Of a stretch of 64,000 nt of DNA, positions 47,721 through 56,444 are shown piece by piece. The stretch is from a virus: positions 186,001 through 250,000 of the IMG/VR virus record IMGVR_UViG_3300032236_001613. One strand, written 5' to 3'. The notes under the pieces were generated by a model. The model was given only the letters and a program-made list of their open reading frames with translations. It was not told the origin of the DNA and ran no database searches. Made by a program: the position numbers and the translations under genes. Position 1 is the first letter of the stretch, and every line of letters begins with the position of its first letter.

Positions 47721-48473
47721 TTAATCGTTTTCTTTATAGATTGACAATATTTCTTTGACTACAGGATGTCTTTCGATATCCTGTGGATCAAACCAAACAA
47801 CATCTACCAATCTAGAATTAGAAAAATCGTCAAACAAATTGACAAATTCTAATAATCCATTTTCTCTTGGGCGATCTGCTTGATTTAAATCACCAGTAAC
47901 TGCCATTCTGCTACCGTCACCAATGCGTGTTAATAACATTTTCATTTGGCTTGGAGTAGCATTTTGCATTTCGTCTGCTACAATGAATGCGTTTTTAAAG
48001 GTTCTACCACGCATGTAAGCTAACGGACTTATTTCAATAATTCCGTTTTCAAGCATGCTAGCAACTTCTTTTGGATGATAATATTCTTCAAAAACATCCA
48101 TAATTGGACGAGTCCAAGGTTCCATCTTCTGATTTAATGTACCAGGTAAAAAACCATGTTCTTCGTCAACACTTACTGCTGGACGAGTTATAATAATTTT
48201 TCTGATACTACCTTCTCTATATAGTTTGATAGCCATTTGAACAGCAATCATTGTTTTACCAGTACCTGCTGGTCCTACAGCAAAAACTATATATTTTTTA
48301 GGGTTTTTTAAGGTCTCGACATAGGTTTCCTGTGCTAAATTACGTGGAATTATGTTTACTTCTGTTTGTTTTCGTGTTTTATGTTTAAATTCCAGTAAAT
48401 TTTTATCATCATTTGCAAAACGTGGGTCTCTATCAACTTGGACCATACGGTCCTTTCTACGTGTCTTAGGCAA
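47721..48473 (-). CDS. phoH: PhoH-like ATPase
   Basis: Minus strand, about 250 residues from a TTG at 48473 with a strong AAGGAG 6 bp upstream; an ATG nine codons further in is the alternative. Walker A GPAGTGKT at about residues 67-74, then TRPAV, GFLPGTLNQKM, NAFIVADEMQNATPSQMKM (Walker B) and GDLNQADRP, all PhoH-family hallmarks. PhoH is common in T4-like phages; it has been linked to RNA helicase or RNase activity, but its phage role is unclear. Confidence 0.92.
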   Translation of the reverse strand: MPKTRRKDRMVQVDRDPRFANDDKNLLEFKHKTRKQTEVNIIPRNLAQETYVETLKNPKKYIVFAVGPAGTGKTMIAVQMAIKLYREGSIRKIIITRPAVSVDEEHGFLPGTLNQKMEPWTRPIMDVFEEYYHPKEVASMLENGIIEISPLAYMRGRTFKNAFIVADEMQNATPSQMKMLLTRIGDGSRMAVTGDLNQADRPRENGLLEFVNLFDDFSNSRLVDVVWFDPQDIERHPVVKEILSIYKEND

Positions 48474-48569
48474 ATTAAGCTCCTTATTGAACAATAATTT
48501 CGAGAACACCTGCAACAATATTTAAGAATAAAATTTAAAAACCCATCCAAACAGCTTTATTTTATATCG

Positions 48570-48577
48570 TATAAATA
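48570..48577 (+). promoter_or_regulatory. T4-type late promoter
   Basis: Exact TATAAATA 19 bp before the start at 48597, followed by a TAAGAG ribosome-binding site. Drives the virion/lysis block. Confidence 0.65.
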
Positions 48578-48596
48578 TAAACATAAGAGAATCACT

Positions 48597-49157
48597 ATGC
48601 ACGACATTGTTGACATTATTAAAAACCTACAAACTTTAACAGTAAACGACTCTGCCTTTAAAATTCTAAAGGATTTTGAAAGGGTTCTCGACGAACTCGA
48701 TGTTTACGTATTTGATAATTGGATTGACGGCGAATTATTTGCAGGGCCCGAAGTCGGCAGATACATGGTTACTTGTAAATTTATATGGCCGTATAAGAAC
48801 ATGCCTCATCCTAGAGGCGGATACCGATTATTAGATTATGGGTGTAAAGTATACTATAAGGAAACAGAATTAATGGTTCCTCGCAAGGTTCACAAACCTA
48901 GCGATTTTAGACCTAATACAAAAAAAGGTAAAATAGATGCTCACCCAGTATGGATAGTTACTATTAAAATGCCTAAAAAGCTAATGCAGGATATCTACCA
49001 AGGATATAAAGAAAAAGACAGTCATAGATTAGCTGATTTGATGAAAGACGACACCAGTAAAAATATGACCCCACAGCAAATTGCTCCGGAGACAGAAATT
49101 AATGAACCGCCAGTTCCGCCACCAGCACCACCAGGCCCGCCCCCAACACAAGCCTAA
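48597..49157 (+). CDS. Conserved virion-type protein, unknown
   Basis: 186 residues with an ordered N-terminal domain (FKILKDFERVLDELDVYVFDNW, EVGRYMVTCKFIWPYKNMPHPRGGYRLLDYG) and a Pro-rich C-terminus (EPPVPPPAPPGPPPTQA). Behind a late promoter, so probably a structural or assembly protein of the virion. No family recognised. Confidence 0.6.
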   Translation: MHDIVDIIKNLQTLTVNDSAFKILKDFERVLDELDVYVFDNWIDGELFAGPEVGRYMVTCKFIWPYKNMPHPRGGYRLLDYGCKVYYKETELMVPRKVHKPSDFRPNTKKGKIDAHPVWIVTIKMPKKLMQDIYQGYKEKDSHRLADLMKDDTSKNMTPQQIAPETEINEPPVPPPAPPGPPPTQA

Positions 49158-49893
49158 GCTTTTCGAAGGGTTACGTGCTGACGATCTAAAAGATATGGTT
49201 TCAAACCATTTCAGAATTGATCAATATAAAAGCAAAATGGGTAACGACGACCATATTATTGTAGTGTCGTTCAAAGTTATGGATAAATTTCCTGCTATTG
49301 ATTTGATGGAATTTATCGAAAAAGGTTATGTCGAAGCACTCGACGCAGATATGAGCTCTGGTGAAGAAAAAGATGGAAAATATTCTGTATTTGTTGAATA
49401 TCAAAGAGACGAAACATTTCCAAAGCATATTTCTCAGTTAATTAAAGATATTTCAAAGCTTTGTAATATTGACCAATGGTTTTTTAAATACTTTAAAGAT
49501 CCAGAAACACATTCTTTTACAAAAGAAGCTATAGAAAAATTCGTACCATTAACACCAGAAGATTACAAATTAAGAGTTAAAGAACATACAATCGATAGCA
49601 TCGATGATGTATTAGATCAAGGTACTACAAAAGTAGTCGATGTAGACGAAAATAATAATTTTATTATAACTAGACCCTATTCAGGTAACTTAGAGTTTAC
49701 TTTAGAAAATATCGGTAGTTACGATGAACTTGTTGCAGAATTGCCAGGGCATATACAGCTAGATGAATCTTCAAATAGCGAAGTACTATTTTTAGAAAAA
49801 TATCTAGGTAATTACGAAATATATAAAATTAATGAAAAATTTTTAATTAAGAACAAGAACCGAGCTATTGTAGTTTCTAAAAAAGGATGGTAA
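49102..49893 (+). CDS. Conserved virion-type protein, unknown
   Basis: 263 residues from ATG 49102 with SD GGAGA; it overlaps the previous gene by 56 bp in another frame, and the real start could be further in, since the first 20 residues mirror the Pro-rich frame. The core (LFEGLRADDLKDMVSNHFRI, DDHIIVVSFKVMDKFPAIDL, MEFIEKGYVEALDADMSSGE split) matches a family of structural proteins in T4-like phages by my recollection. Confidence 0.55.
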   Translation: MNRQFRHQHHQARPQHKPKLFEGLRADDLKDMVSNHFRIDQYKSKMGNDDHIIVVSFKVMDKFPAIDLMEFIEKGYVEALDADMSSGEEKDGKYSVFVEYQRDETFPKHISQLIKDISKLCNIDQWFFKYFKDPETHSFTKEAIEKFVPLTPEDYKLRVKEHTIDSIDDVLDQGTTKVVDVDENNNFIITRPYSGNLEFTLENIGSYDELVAELPGHIQLDESSNSEVLFLEKYLGNYEIYKINEKFLIKNKNRAIVVSKKGW

Positions 49894-49894
49894 T

Positions 49895-50359
49895 ATGTGG
49901 TTTTTATTACATTTAATCCCTGATAGTTTTTTACATTTACTTGTACATGGAGTGACCTTACTCGGATTTATAGGATTTTTATTAGCTATATTTGCTAAAA
50001 AGATTCCTTTAATATCAAATTACGGCGTGATACTAGGATTTGTAAGTATATTAGTACTAGTACTAGGTGTTTACCTAGAAGGCGGCTACGGTGTTGAAAT
50101 GATGTGGCGTAATAAAGCTGCTGATTTACAAAAACAAGTTGCGTTGGCTGAGGAAAAATCAAAGACTGCTAATAGTAAAATAGAAGTACAGGTAGTTAAA
50201 GAAATACAAACAGTTCACGACGTACAAGTCAAGTGGAAAGAAAAACTAGTAACAATAACAGAAAAAATTGATTCGCAATGTACTGTGGATCCTTCGGCAA
50301 TTGATTTACTTAATAAAGCTGCTATGAATCCTCTAGATTATACTGAGGTAACAAAATGA
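49895..50359 (+). CDS. Inner-membrane spanin-like protein
   Basis: 154 residues. Two N-terminal hydrophobic helices (FLLHLIPDSFLHLLVHGVTLL and GVILGFVSILVLVLGVYL), then a periplasmic coiled coil (LQKQVALAEEKSKTANSKIE, VVKEIQTVHDVQVKWKEKL). Gene order (membrane protein, overlapping lipoprotein, endolysin nearby) fits an i-spanin that spans the periplasm to the outer-membrane lipoprotein. One helix more than a classical Rz. Confidence 0.65.
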   Translation: MWFLLHLIPDSFLHLLVHGVTLLGFIGFLLAIFAKKIPLISNYGVILGFVSILVLVLGVYLEGGYGVEMMWRNKAADLQKQVALAEEKSKTANSKIEVQVVKEIQTVHDVQVKWKEKLVTITEKIDSQCTVDPSAIDLLNKAAMNPLDYTEVTK

Positions 50360-50631
50360 AGAGAATAATTTTAATTATGTTACTATCTTCGCTATATGGG
50401 TGTTGTACAACTCCAGTTCCTGTTGAAAGACATTTTCCCGATGTTCCTACAGAATTAAAAACTCCTTGCCCTAGTGATTTGAAAAAAATCGATCCTAACA
50501 CAACTAAACTTAGCGATGTGGTAAACACAGTTATTGATAATTATAGTCAATATCACGAGTGTGGTGTAAAAGTTAGAGCATGGATTGACTGGTATGATCA
50601 GCAAAAGGCTATTTTTGATAGCGTAAAATGA
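50356..50631 (+). CDS. Outer-membrane lipoprotein, spanin (Rz1)-like
   Basis: 91 residues with a lipoprotein signal peptide and lipobox LYGC (Cys about residue 16), then a Pro-rich segment (TPVPVERHFPDVPTELKTP) and an extended tail. It overlaps the i-spanin-like gene by ATGA. Together they would fuse the membranes in the last step of lysis. Confidence 0.65.
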   Translation: MKRIILIMLLSSLYGCCTTPVPVERHFPDVPTELKTPCPSDLKKIDPNTTKLSDVVNTVIDNYSQYHECGVKVRAWIDWYDQQKAIFDSVK

Positions 50632-51026
50632 AAAAAGTATTATTTTTAATTTTATTTCTTTTAACTGGATGTAGTACGTTAGTTGATTCATATTTAATGA
50701 AGTACGATACTAATGAATATCAGCTTATTACGGAAATAAGAACTACATCACAACTAGCTAAAGAAAAATGCGACACACCTGATGCTGCTAATGATTCAGT
50801 TAAACTATATTCCTTAACAGTTTCTTTTGTAAATTATACACAATTTTTACCACATGATGATAAAGTAAAAAATGCAGCAGTAGAATTAAACAAAATGTCT
50901 ACTGGGTTGAGAGATCAGTATGCTAAAAGCAGTAAAGTTAGCACTGCCTTTTGCAAGATTAAATTTGAGAACATAGAAAATAGTGCCAAAATTATTCAAC
51001 AGGCAGTAGGAGCTAAATCAAGATGA
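50628..51026 (+). CDS. Lipoprotein, unknown
   Basis: 132 residues starting MKKVLFLILFLLTGCS with lipobox LTGC. The mature part is helical (ITEIRTTSQLAKEKCDTPDAA). ATGA overlap with the o-spanin-like gene suggests a lysis or superinfection role, but no family is recognised. Confidence 0.6.
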   Translation: MKKVLFLILFLLTGCSTLVDSYLMKYDTNEYQLITEIRTTSQLAKEKCDTPDAANDSVKLYSLTVSFVNYTQFLPHDDKVKNAAVELNKMSTGLRDQYAKSSKVSTAFCKIKFENIENSAKIIQQAVGAKSR

Positions 51027-51277
51027 CTATAGAATATAACCAAAGTTTATTATCTAAAATTAGTAGCAATAACCCTGACATTAATGCAGCAGCCGCAAAA
51101 GTAAATGAATATACAGAATTAGCCAAAACAGGACAAATTAGCTACGGCGAACTAGCAGATCTAATCGCAGATATACAAAGTCAAGTAAACATACAATCTA
51201 ATATGGCCGAACTTGATGCTATGAATACACTAAACACTGCAATTAACGGATTAATTATGATAGCAAAAATGGCATAA
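51023..51277 (+). CDS. Small helical protein, unknown
   Basis: 84 residues, Asn/Ala/Ser-rich helices (IDNPDINAAAAKVNEYTELAK-like, DLIADIQSQVNIQSNMAELD). Overlaps the lipoprotein gene by ATGA. Probably an accessory of the lysis unit. Confidence 0.5.
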   Translation: MTIEYNQSLLSKISSNNPDINAAAAKVNEYTELAKTGQISYGELADLIADIQSQVNIQSNMAELDAMNTLNTAINGLIMIAKMA

Positions 51278-51336
51278 ACTACTCACTTAATTTTTAAATT
51301 CTGGTTATTAAATACAAAGTTAATACGGAGTTTAAT

Positions 51337-51957
51337 ATGTCTTTTCCTCTAACTGAACAACAGTTATCTCAGATTATTCCTAGTAATCGACATGTACCGG
51401 AATGGTATGAGGTATTAGCACAATGCTTACCCGACTATGATATCAATACTAAGCCACGCATTGCTGCATTCTTAGCTCAATGTGCACACGAAAGTGGTGA
51501 GTTTAAATTAATTAAAGAAAACTTAAACTATAAATCCGAAACTTTAATGAGGATTTGGCCAAGATTATACCCCACTAAAGAAATTGCTGATCAATATGCT
51601 CATAAACCAGAAATGATTGCTAATAGGTCTTATGGTGGCCGGATGGGCAACGGTCCAGAAGCTACCGGTGATGGCTATAAATTCTGCGGTAGAGGATTAA
51701 TACAAATTACAGGAAAGAATAACTATCAGGCATTTGCAGATAGTCTAGAAATAAGTGTCAACGATGTTCCAGAATATATGGCAACGTTTGAAGGTGCTGT
51801 ACAAAGTGCTTGCTGGTTCTGGGAAAGCAATAACTTAAATCAATGGGCCGATATCGGAGACATTGCTACAATAACAAAAAAAATTAATGGCGGAACTATC
51901 GGTCTTGATGATCGAACAAAACGCTATCAACACGCACTACAAATTTTAGGAGCTTAA
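51337..51957 (+). CDS. GH19-type endolysin
   Basis: 206 residues, chitinase/GH19 muramidase-like fold: AFLAQCAHESGEFKLIKEN holds the catalytic Glu (about residue 52), then NRSYGGRMGNGPEATGDGYKFCGRGLIQITGKNNY, and KKINGGTIGLDDRTKRYQ. Such endolysins cut peptidoglycan glycan strands. No signal peptide, so it needs a holin; a three-helix holin-like protein is at 52537. SD GGAG. Confidence 0.92.
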   Translation: MSFPLTEQQLSQIIPSNRHVPEWYEVLAQCLPDYDINTKPRIAAFLAQCAHESGEFKLIKENLNYKSETLMRIWPRLYPTKEIADQYAHKPEMIANRSYGGRMGNGPEATGDGYKFCGRGLIQITGKNNYQAFADSLEISVNDVPEYMATFEGAVQSACWFWESNNLNQWADIGDIATITKKINGGTIGLDDRTKRYQHALQILGA

Positions 51958-51960
51958 TAG

Positions 51961-52527
51961 ATGAGTATAGTAGATACAGTTTTAAAAATGGTAACCAAAC
52001 AACCTAAAGAAGCGCCAACAGGCTCGCGTAGCGAAAGAGAAGCAAAAATTAAAGACAAAGCAGGCTTAGTTATTAACGTATTTGCATTATTACTTGCAGT
52101 AAACACATTTATTGCAGGTGGTCTTAGCAGTACTGTAATGAACAATACAATTAAAGCTAACGATTTATGGAATTTTTATCAGGCAAAAAGCGTTAAACAA
52201 ACACAATATATGTTAGCAAGCGAACAAACTACCGATTCTGTTAAAGCTGCCAAATGGGCAGAAAAAGCAGCTAGTTACGAAAGCGATCCTGCTACTGGCG
52301 AAGGTAAAAAAGAAATATTCGAAAAGGCTAAAAAATTAGAAGCAGATAGAGATGCAGCAAAAAAACGTAGTCCATGGATTGGATATGCTAGCACTGCTTA
52401 TCAACTAAGCATTGTTCTATTATCGGCAAGTATTCTTGCAGTAAACATGTATCTATTCTGGGGAAGTTTTGTAGTTGCAGGAGTAGGATTATTATTAATG
52501 AGCCAAGGTATTTGGATGTGGTTCTAA
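51961..52527 (+). CDS. DUF4337-like membrane protein
   Basis: 188 residues: N-terminal helix (INVFALLLAVNTFIAGG) and two C-terminal helices (WIGYASTAYQLSIVLLSASIL, YLFWGSFVVAGVGLLLMSQG) flanking a soluble helical stretch with KANDLWNFYQAKSVKQTQY, the DUF4337 signature. Sits between the endolysin and the holin-like gene, so a membrane role in lysis or lysis control is likely. Confidence 0.75.
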   Translation: MSIVDTVLKMVTKQPKEAPTGSRSEREAKIKDKAGLVINVFALLLAVNTFIAGGLSSTVMNNTIKANDLWNFYQAKSVKQTQYMLASEQTTDSVKAAKWAEKAASYESDPATGEGKKEIFEKAKKLEADRDAAKKRSPWIGYASTAYQLSIVLLSASILAVNMYLFWGSFVVAGVGLLLMSQGIWMWF

Positions 52528-52536
52528 GGAGCAATT

Positions 52537-53040
52537 ATGGCCGACGATACAGAGGATAAAGATAAAGAACATTGGATGAACAGTAAATGGCGTCCTGCTA
52601 TGGGGTGGATGTACATGTTTGTCTGCTTTTTTGATTTTGTAATAGCACCAGTAGGCTGGAGTGTTTTACAAGCATTAGAAAAAGGTCAAGTAAACATGCA
52701 ATGGCAACCGTTAACCTTACAAGGTGCCGGATTATTCCATTTAGCAATGGGTGCTGTTTTAGGACTTGCTGCATACGGTCGCACACAAGAAAAGATCGCT
52801 GGTGCAAACAATGGAGGGGCAGGCCCATCTAGCTTAGGCGGAGGGGTTGCAACAGGGTTAGGTACTACCTATACACCACCTCCGCCACCACCACCACAAC
52901 CTGTTGCACCTGCGCCGGTTGCAGCGCCTACTCCTGCTCCAGTTGTACCTGTTGTTAAGGTACCAACTATTAGTCCAGGAGTAGTTACAGGATTTGGAGG
53001 TAAAAAAGCACCTCCTCCACAAGAAGATCCACCAATTTAA
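52537..53040 (+). CDS. Holin-like protein (three TM)
   Basis: 167 residues. NSKWRPAMGWMYMFVCFFDFVIAPVGW, then WQPLTLQGAGLFHLAMGAVLGLAAYGRTQEK, matches the 3TM holin family used by phages and gene-transfer agents; the rest is a Pro-rich tail (PPPPPPPQPVAPAP). Accumulation in the membrane would release the endolysin. SD AAGGAG. Confidence 0.75.
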   Translation: MADDTEDKDKEHWMNSKWRPAMGWMYMFVCFFDFVIAPVGWSVLQALEKGQVNMQWQPLTLQGAGLFHLAMGAVLGLAAYGRTQEKIAGANNGGAGPSSLGGGVATGLGTTYTPPPPPPPQPVAPAPVAAPTPAPVVPVVKVPTISPGVVTGFGGKKAPPPQEDPPI

Positions 53041-53051
53041 GGAGTTTATTA

Positions 53052-53255
53052 ATGAAAAAAATTTTAGCATTGATGGCATGCTTACTACTTGCTCAATCTG
53101 CATTTGCAGGTGGTGTTGATAAAGTAGTTTGCAAAGATAAAACAGATAAAGTAGGCAAAGTTGTTAAAGATAAAAAAGGAAACGTGGTACAGGTTTGTAA
53201 AACCATTAAGGTACATAAAAAGTTAGAAGGTGCAGAACCAGTTCCTAACAAATAA
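53052..53255 (+). CDS. Small secreted Lys-rich protein
   Basis: 67 residues with a clean Sec signal peptide (MKKILALMACLLLAQSAFAG) and a basic mature part (VVCKDKTDKVGKVVKDKKG...VCKTIKVHKK) with two Cys that could bridge. Likely periplasmic. SD AAGGAG. Function unknown; its gene ends before the terminator-promoter element ahead of dnaJ. Confidence 0.65.
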   Translation: MKKILALMACLLLAQSAFAGGVDKVVCKDKTDKVGKVVKDKKGNVVQVCKTIKVHKKLEGAEPVPNK

Positions 53256-53262
53256 TGATACC

Positions 53263-53291
53263 TTGACAATAAATTAAAGGTGTACTATACT
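53263..53291 (+). promoter_or_regulatory. Sigma70-type promoter nested in a terminator
   Basis: TTGACA, 17 bp, TATACT. The -10 box lies in the loop of the GGTGTAC/GTACACC hairpin, and the transcript starts at about the ATG at 53298. Confidence 0.7.
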
Positions 53292-53314
53292 ATTTGTATG
53301 GTACACCTTTTTTT
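53279..53314 (+). terminator. Rho-independent terminator containing the dnaJ promoter
   Basis: GGTGTAC (53279-53285) pairs with GTACACC (53301-53307), loop 15 nt, then seven T. Transcripts arriving from the lysis block make the full hairpin; those from the nested promoter lack its 5' arm and should read through into dnaJ. Confidence 0.65.
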
Positions 53315-53318
53315 ATGA
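53298..53318 (+). CDS. Six-codon leader ORF coupled to dnaJ
   Basis: ATG at 53298, 6 bp after the -10 box, encodes MVHLFL and stops in TGA, overlapping the dnaJ start by ATGA. Neither this ORF nor dnaJ has a Shine-Dalgarno, so a leaderless start followed by re-initiation is the simplest model. Could be chance. Confidence 0.4.
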   Translation: MVHLFL

Positions 53319-54142
53319 CAAACTATTATCAAACATTAGGAATTGACAAAACTGCCGACGAAAACGCTATTAAACAAGCGTACCGTAAAATGGCTATGCG
53401 ACACCACCCCGATCGTGGCGGTGATCAAGCAGAATTTCAAAAAATTCAAGAAGCTTACAGTGTATTAAGCGATCCTGTAAAACGTCAACAATACGATAAC
53501 CCGCAACCTCAACCGCAATTCCATCATTTCCACGGAGGCGGTGTGCCACCTGGTTTTGAAGATCTATTTAGACAGTTTGGTGTGAATTTCGGGTTCGAGG
53601 GCGGATTCCGGCAGCAACCAAGAAATAGAACATTAAATCTTCAAACAACAATTAGTCTAGAAGACTCACTTACTGGTAAAGAACTTGTAGCAAACATAAC
53701 TTTACCAAATGGTAGAGAAAACATTATAAATGTAAAAATTCCTCCTGGCATACAGGACGGAAACACACTTAGACTAAGAGAAATGGGCGACGATTCTGTT
53801 CCAGGAGTGCCTCGAGGTGATGTACATTTAGTGGTGCATGTAATACCTCATAAGGACTTCCAAAGGCATGGCGACGATTTAGTAAAAGAAGTTAGTATTA
53901 ATGTGTTTGATGCAATGCTTGGGTGTATTCTATCTGTTTATACGTTAGACCAAAGATTATTAGAAGTTAATATTCCTGCAGGTACTCAACATGACACTAC
54001 ATTAAGTGTACAAGGGCACGGCATGCCAAATGTAAATGATCCGCGATTCCGAGGAAGACTACTTTTAAATTTAAAAATCTTTGTTCCAAATCTCACTGCT
54101 GATCAGATAGAATTAATAAAAAAAGCAAGTTTGTTAAATTAA
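53315..54142 (+). CDS. DnaJ/CbpA-type co-chaperone
   Basis: 275 residues from ATG 53315. J domain with the HPD motif at 31-33 (RHHPDRGG), a Gly/His-rich linker (FHHFHGGGVPPGFEDLFRQF), and a C-terminal substrate domain (LEDSLTGKELV, IPPGIQDGNTLRLR, FQRHGDDLVKE). No Cys zinc fingers, so CbpA-like (class II). It would stimulate host DnaK. Precedes ClpA, suggesting one protein-quality-control unit. A longer TTG start at 53294 is rejected. Confidence 0.92.
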   Translation: MTNYYQTLGIDKTADENAIKQAYRKMAMRHHPDRGGDQAEFQKIQEAYSVLSDPVKRQQYDNPQPQPQFHHFHGGGVPPGFEDLFRQFGVNFGFEGGFRQQPRNRTLNLQTTISLEDSLTGKELVANITLPNGRENIINVKIPPGIQDGNTLRLREMGDDSVPGVPRGDVHLVVHVIPHKDFQRHGDDLVKEVSINVFDAMLGCILSVYTLDQRLLEVNIPAGTQHDTTLSVQGHGMPNVNDPRFRGRLLLNLKIFVPNLTADQIELIKKASLLN

Positions 54143-54170
54143 ATTCAATCAATAAAAAGGAAATTATTAA

Positions 54171-56444
54171 ATGTTAGAACCAGATAAAGAATTGTCTAGT
54201 ATGTTTGAAACAGCTATTATGGTAGCTATTGATAATAAACACGAATACTTAACATTAGAACACTTCCTATACGGAATGGTTTCTAACGATGATTTTGCTG
54301 AAATGCTTAACAAATTTGGTGCCAAAGTTAACGAATTGCAGCAAAATTTAGAAATTTATATTTCAGATGAACTAGCTGACATTGCTACGCTTCAGCCCGG
54401 CCAACGCCCGAAAAAGACTAATATGATCGAGCGTATGCTTAATCGTGCTTTTACACAAGTATTATTCAGCGGGAGGCACGAAATTTCACCAATTGACTGC
54501 TTAATTAGTTTGTTTGCAGAAAAGCATAGTCATGCAAACTACTTTATGAGGAAAGCAGGAATTGAAAAAGATAAGTTCTTAGAATTCTTCATGAAAGATC
54601 ATTCAGTAGTCGAAGAAAAAGAAGCAAACGACACAAATGATAAGCATCTAGAAAAATTCTTAGTTCAATATTGCACAAATCTCTCAGCAAAAGCTAAGAA
54701 CAAGCAAATCGATCCTGTGATTGGAAGAGAAAAAGAAATCGAAGAACTAACACTAATCTTAGCACGTCGTTCAAAGTCAAATGTTATGTTGATTGGCGAT
54801 CCCGGTGTAGGTAAAACAGCTATTGCCGAAGGTGTTGCAAAGAAGATTTTCGAAGGCAACGTTCCTAAGTTTATTCAAGATCATACTGTATATGCTTTAG
54901 ATATTGCAGCAATGCTTGCAGGAAGTAAGTATCGAGGCGATTTTGAGGAACGACTCAAAGCTGTTCTAAATGCACTTGAAAAGAAAAAGAATTGCATATT
55001 GTTTATCGACGAAGCTCACATGATGAGCGGAGCAGGAGCAGTAAGTGGCAGCAGTAATGATATGAGCAATATGCTTAAACCGGCATTAACAAAAAGTTCT
55101 ATTAAAGTAATTGCTTCGACTACTTGGGAAGAGTTCCGCAAGCATTTTGAAAAAGACCGTGCACTGATGCGTAGATTCCAACGTGTTATAGTTAATGAGC
55201 CAGACGAAGAAACTGCTATTAAAATTGTTAGCGGCGTTAAAAAGTATTACGAAAAGCATCATAGCGTTAAAATTACCAAGCAAGCAGTAGTTGATAGTGT
55301 TAAGTATTCTATTAAGTATATGAGTGATAAAAAGCTACCTGATAAAGCATTGGATTTAATTGATTGTGCAAGTGCAAGATTTAAGTTGCGTGACGAAGAA
55401 GGTGGCATTGTCGACCATGACGAAATTGTTTTTGAAGTAGCTAAAATTACCGGCTTGCCTTTAGATCAAATTGCTGCTAAAGAATCAAATAATCTTCAAA
55501 ATCTTGAAAAGAATATGAAGCTAAATCTATTCGGTCAAGAAACCGCAGTTGATGCACTACTTGATAAAATCTTTATTGCACAAGCTGGTTTAAAATCAAT
55601 TAATCGTCCAATTGGTAACTTCTTGTTTGTAGGACCTACTGGTGTAGGTAAGACTGAGGCAGCAAAACAGCTAGCGTCAAACATGGGAGTTTCACTGGTG
55701 CGTTTTGATATGAGCGAGTATCAAGAACAACATTCGGTCGCTAAGTTTATTGGTAGCCCTCCAGGATATGTAGGGTTTGAAGATAATGCTGGTCAATTAA
55801 TTACTAAATTACAAGAGAATCCAAACGGAATTCTATTGTTTGACGAAATTGAAAAAGCTCATCCTAGTGTTGTTACAGTGCTATTGCAATTAATGGATAA
55901 TGGATTTGTTACTGGAAGTAACGGTAAACGTGCCGACGGTAGAAATGCTATTGTTATTATGACTAGTAACTTAGGTGCATCTGACGCTGATAAAAATTCA
56001 GTTGGGTTTGGCAACCTTGAAAAAGAATACGATCCTAAAGATGCTGTTAATAAGTTCTTTTCCCCAGAATTTAGAAACCGTTTAGACGGTATTATTAAAT
56101 TTGGTAAGCTTGATCATAGTACGATGGTTAAAGTTGTTAATAAATTTATTGGTGAACTTAACTCGCTGGTTAAAGATCGTAACGTACACGTTAAGCCTAC
56201 AGCCGAAGCTATTGAATTTTTGATTAAGAAAGGATTCAATAATAAGATGGGTGCAAGACCATTACAACGAACTATTGACGAGTACGTTAAACGCCCACTA
56301 AGTAAAGAAATACTATTTGGAAAACTTGTTAATGGCGGAATTGTAGAAGTTGACGTAATTAACGATGCATTAGTATTAAACTATGTCGATGTTTTGCCAG
56401 TTGTAAAAGTGGAAACAGATGAAAATCAAGAGATTGAAAACTAA
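54171..56444 (+). CDS. clpA: ClpA-type AAA+ unfoldase
   Basis: 757 residues, almost the length of E. coli ClpA (758). N-terminal Clp_N domain (LEHFLYGMVSND), first AAA with GDPGVGKT (209-216) and FIDEAH, second AAA with GPTGVGKT (488-495) and FDEIEKAHP, and a C-terminal D2-small domain. VGF at about 611-613 sits where ClpA has its IGL loop for docking ClpP. With the phage ClpP at 25446 it could form an active ClpAP. No ClpS gene was seen. SD AAAGGA. Confidence 0.92.
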   Translation: MLEPDKELSSMFETAIMVAIDNKHEYLTLEHFLYGMVSNDDFAEMLNKFGAKVNELQQNLEIYISDELADIATLQPGQRPKKTNMIERMLNRAFTQVLFSGRHEISPIDCLISLFAEKHSHANYFMRKAGIEKDKFLEFFMKDHSVVEEKEANDTNDKHLEKFLVQYCTNLSAKAKNKQIDPVIGREKEIEELTLILARRSKSNVMLIGDPGVGKTAIAEGVAKKIFEGNVPKFIQDHTVYALDIAAMLAGSKYRGDFEERLKAVLNALEKKKNCILFIDEAHMMSGAGAVSGSSNDMSNMLKPALTKSSIKVIASTTWEEFRKHFEKDRALMRRFQRVIVNEPDEETAIKIVSGVKKYYEKHHSVKITKQAVVDSVKYSIKYMSDKKLPDKALDLIDCASARFKLRDEEGGIVDHDEIVFEVAKITGLPLDQIAAKESNNLQNLEKNMKLNLFGQETAVDALLDKIFIAQAGLKSINRPIGNFLFVGPTGVGKTEAAKQLASNMGVSLVRFDMSEYQEQHSVAKFIGSPPGYVGFEDNAGQLITKLQENPNGILLFDEIEKAHPSVVTVLLQLMDNGFVTGSNGKRADGRNAIVIMTSNLGASDADKNSVGFGNLEKEYDPKDAVNKFFSPEFRNRLDGIIKFGKLDHSTMVKVVNKFIGELNSLVKDRNVHVKPTAEAIEFLIKKGFNNKMGARPLQRTIDEYVKRPLSKEILFGKLVNGGIVEVDVINDALVLNYVDVLPVVKVETDENQEIEN

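Noticed and set aside
53294-53314. TTG start adding seven residues to DnaJ
   Set aside because: The J domain of the family begins at the MTNYYQTLG start, and the -10 box position puts the transcript start after this TTG.
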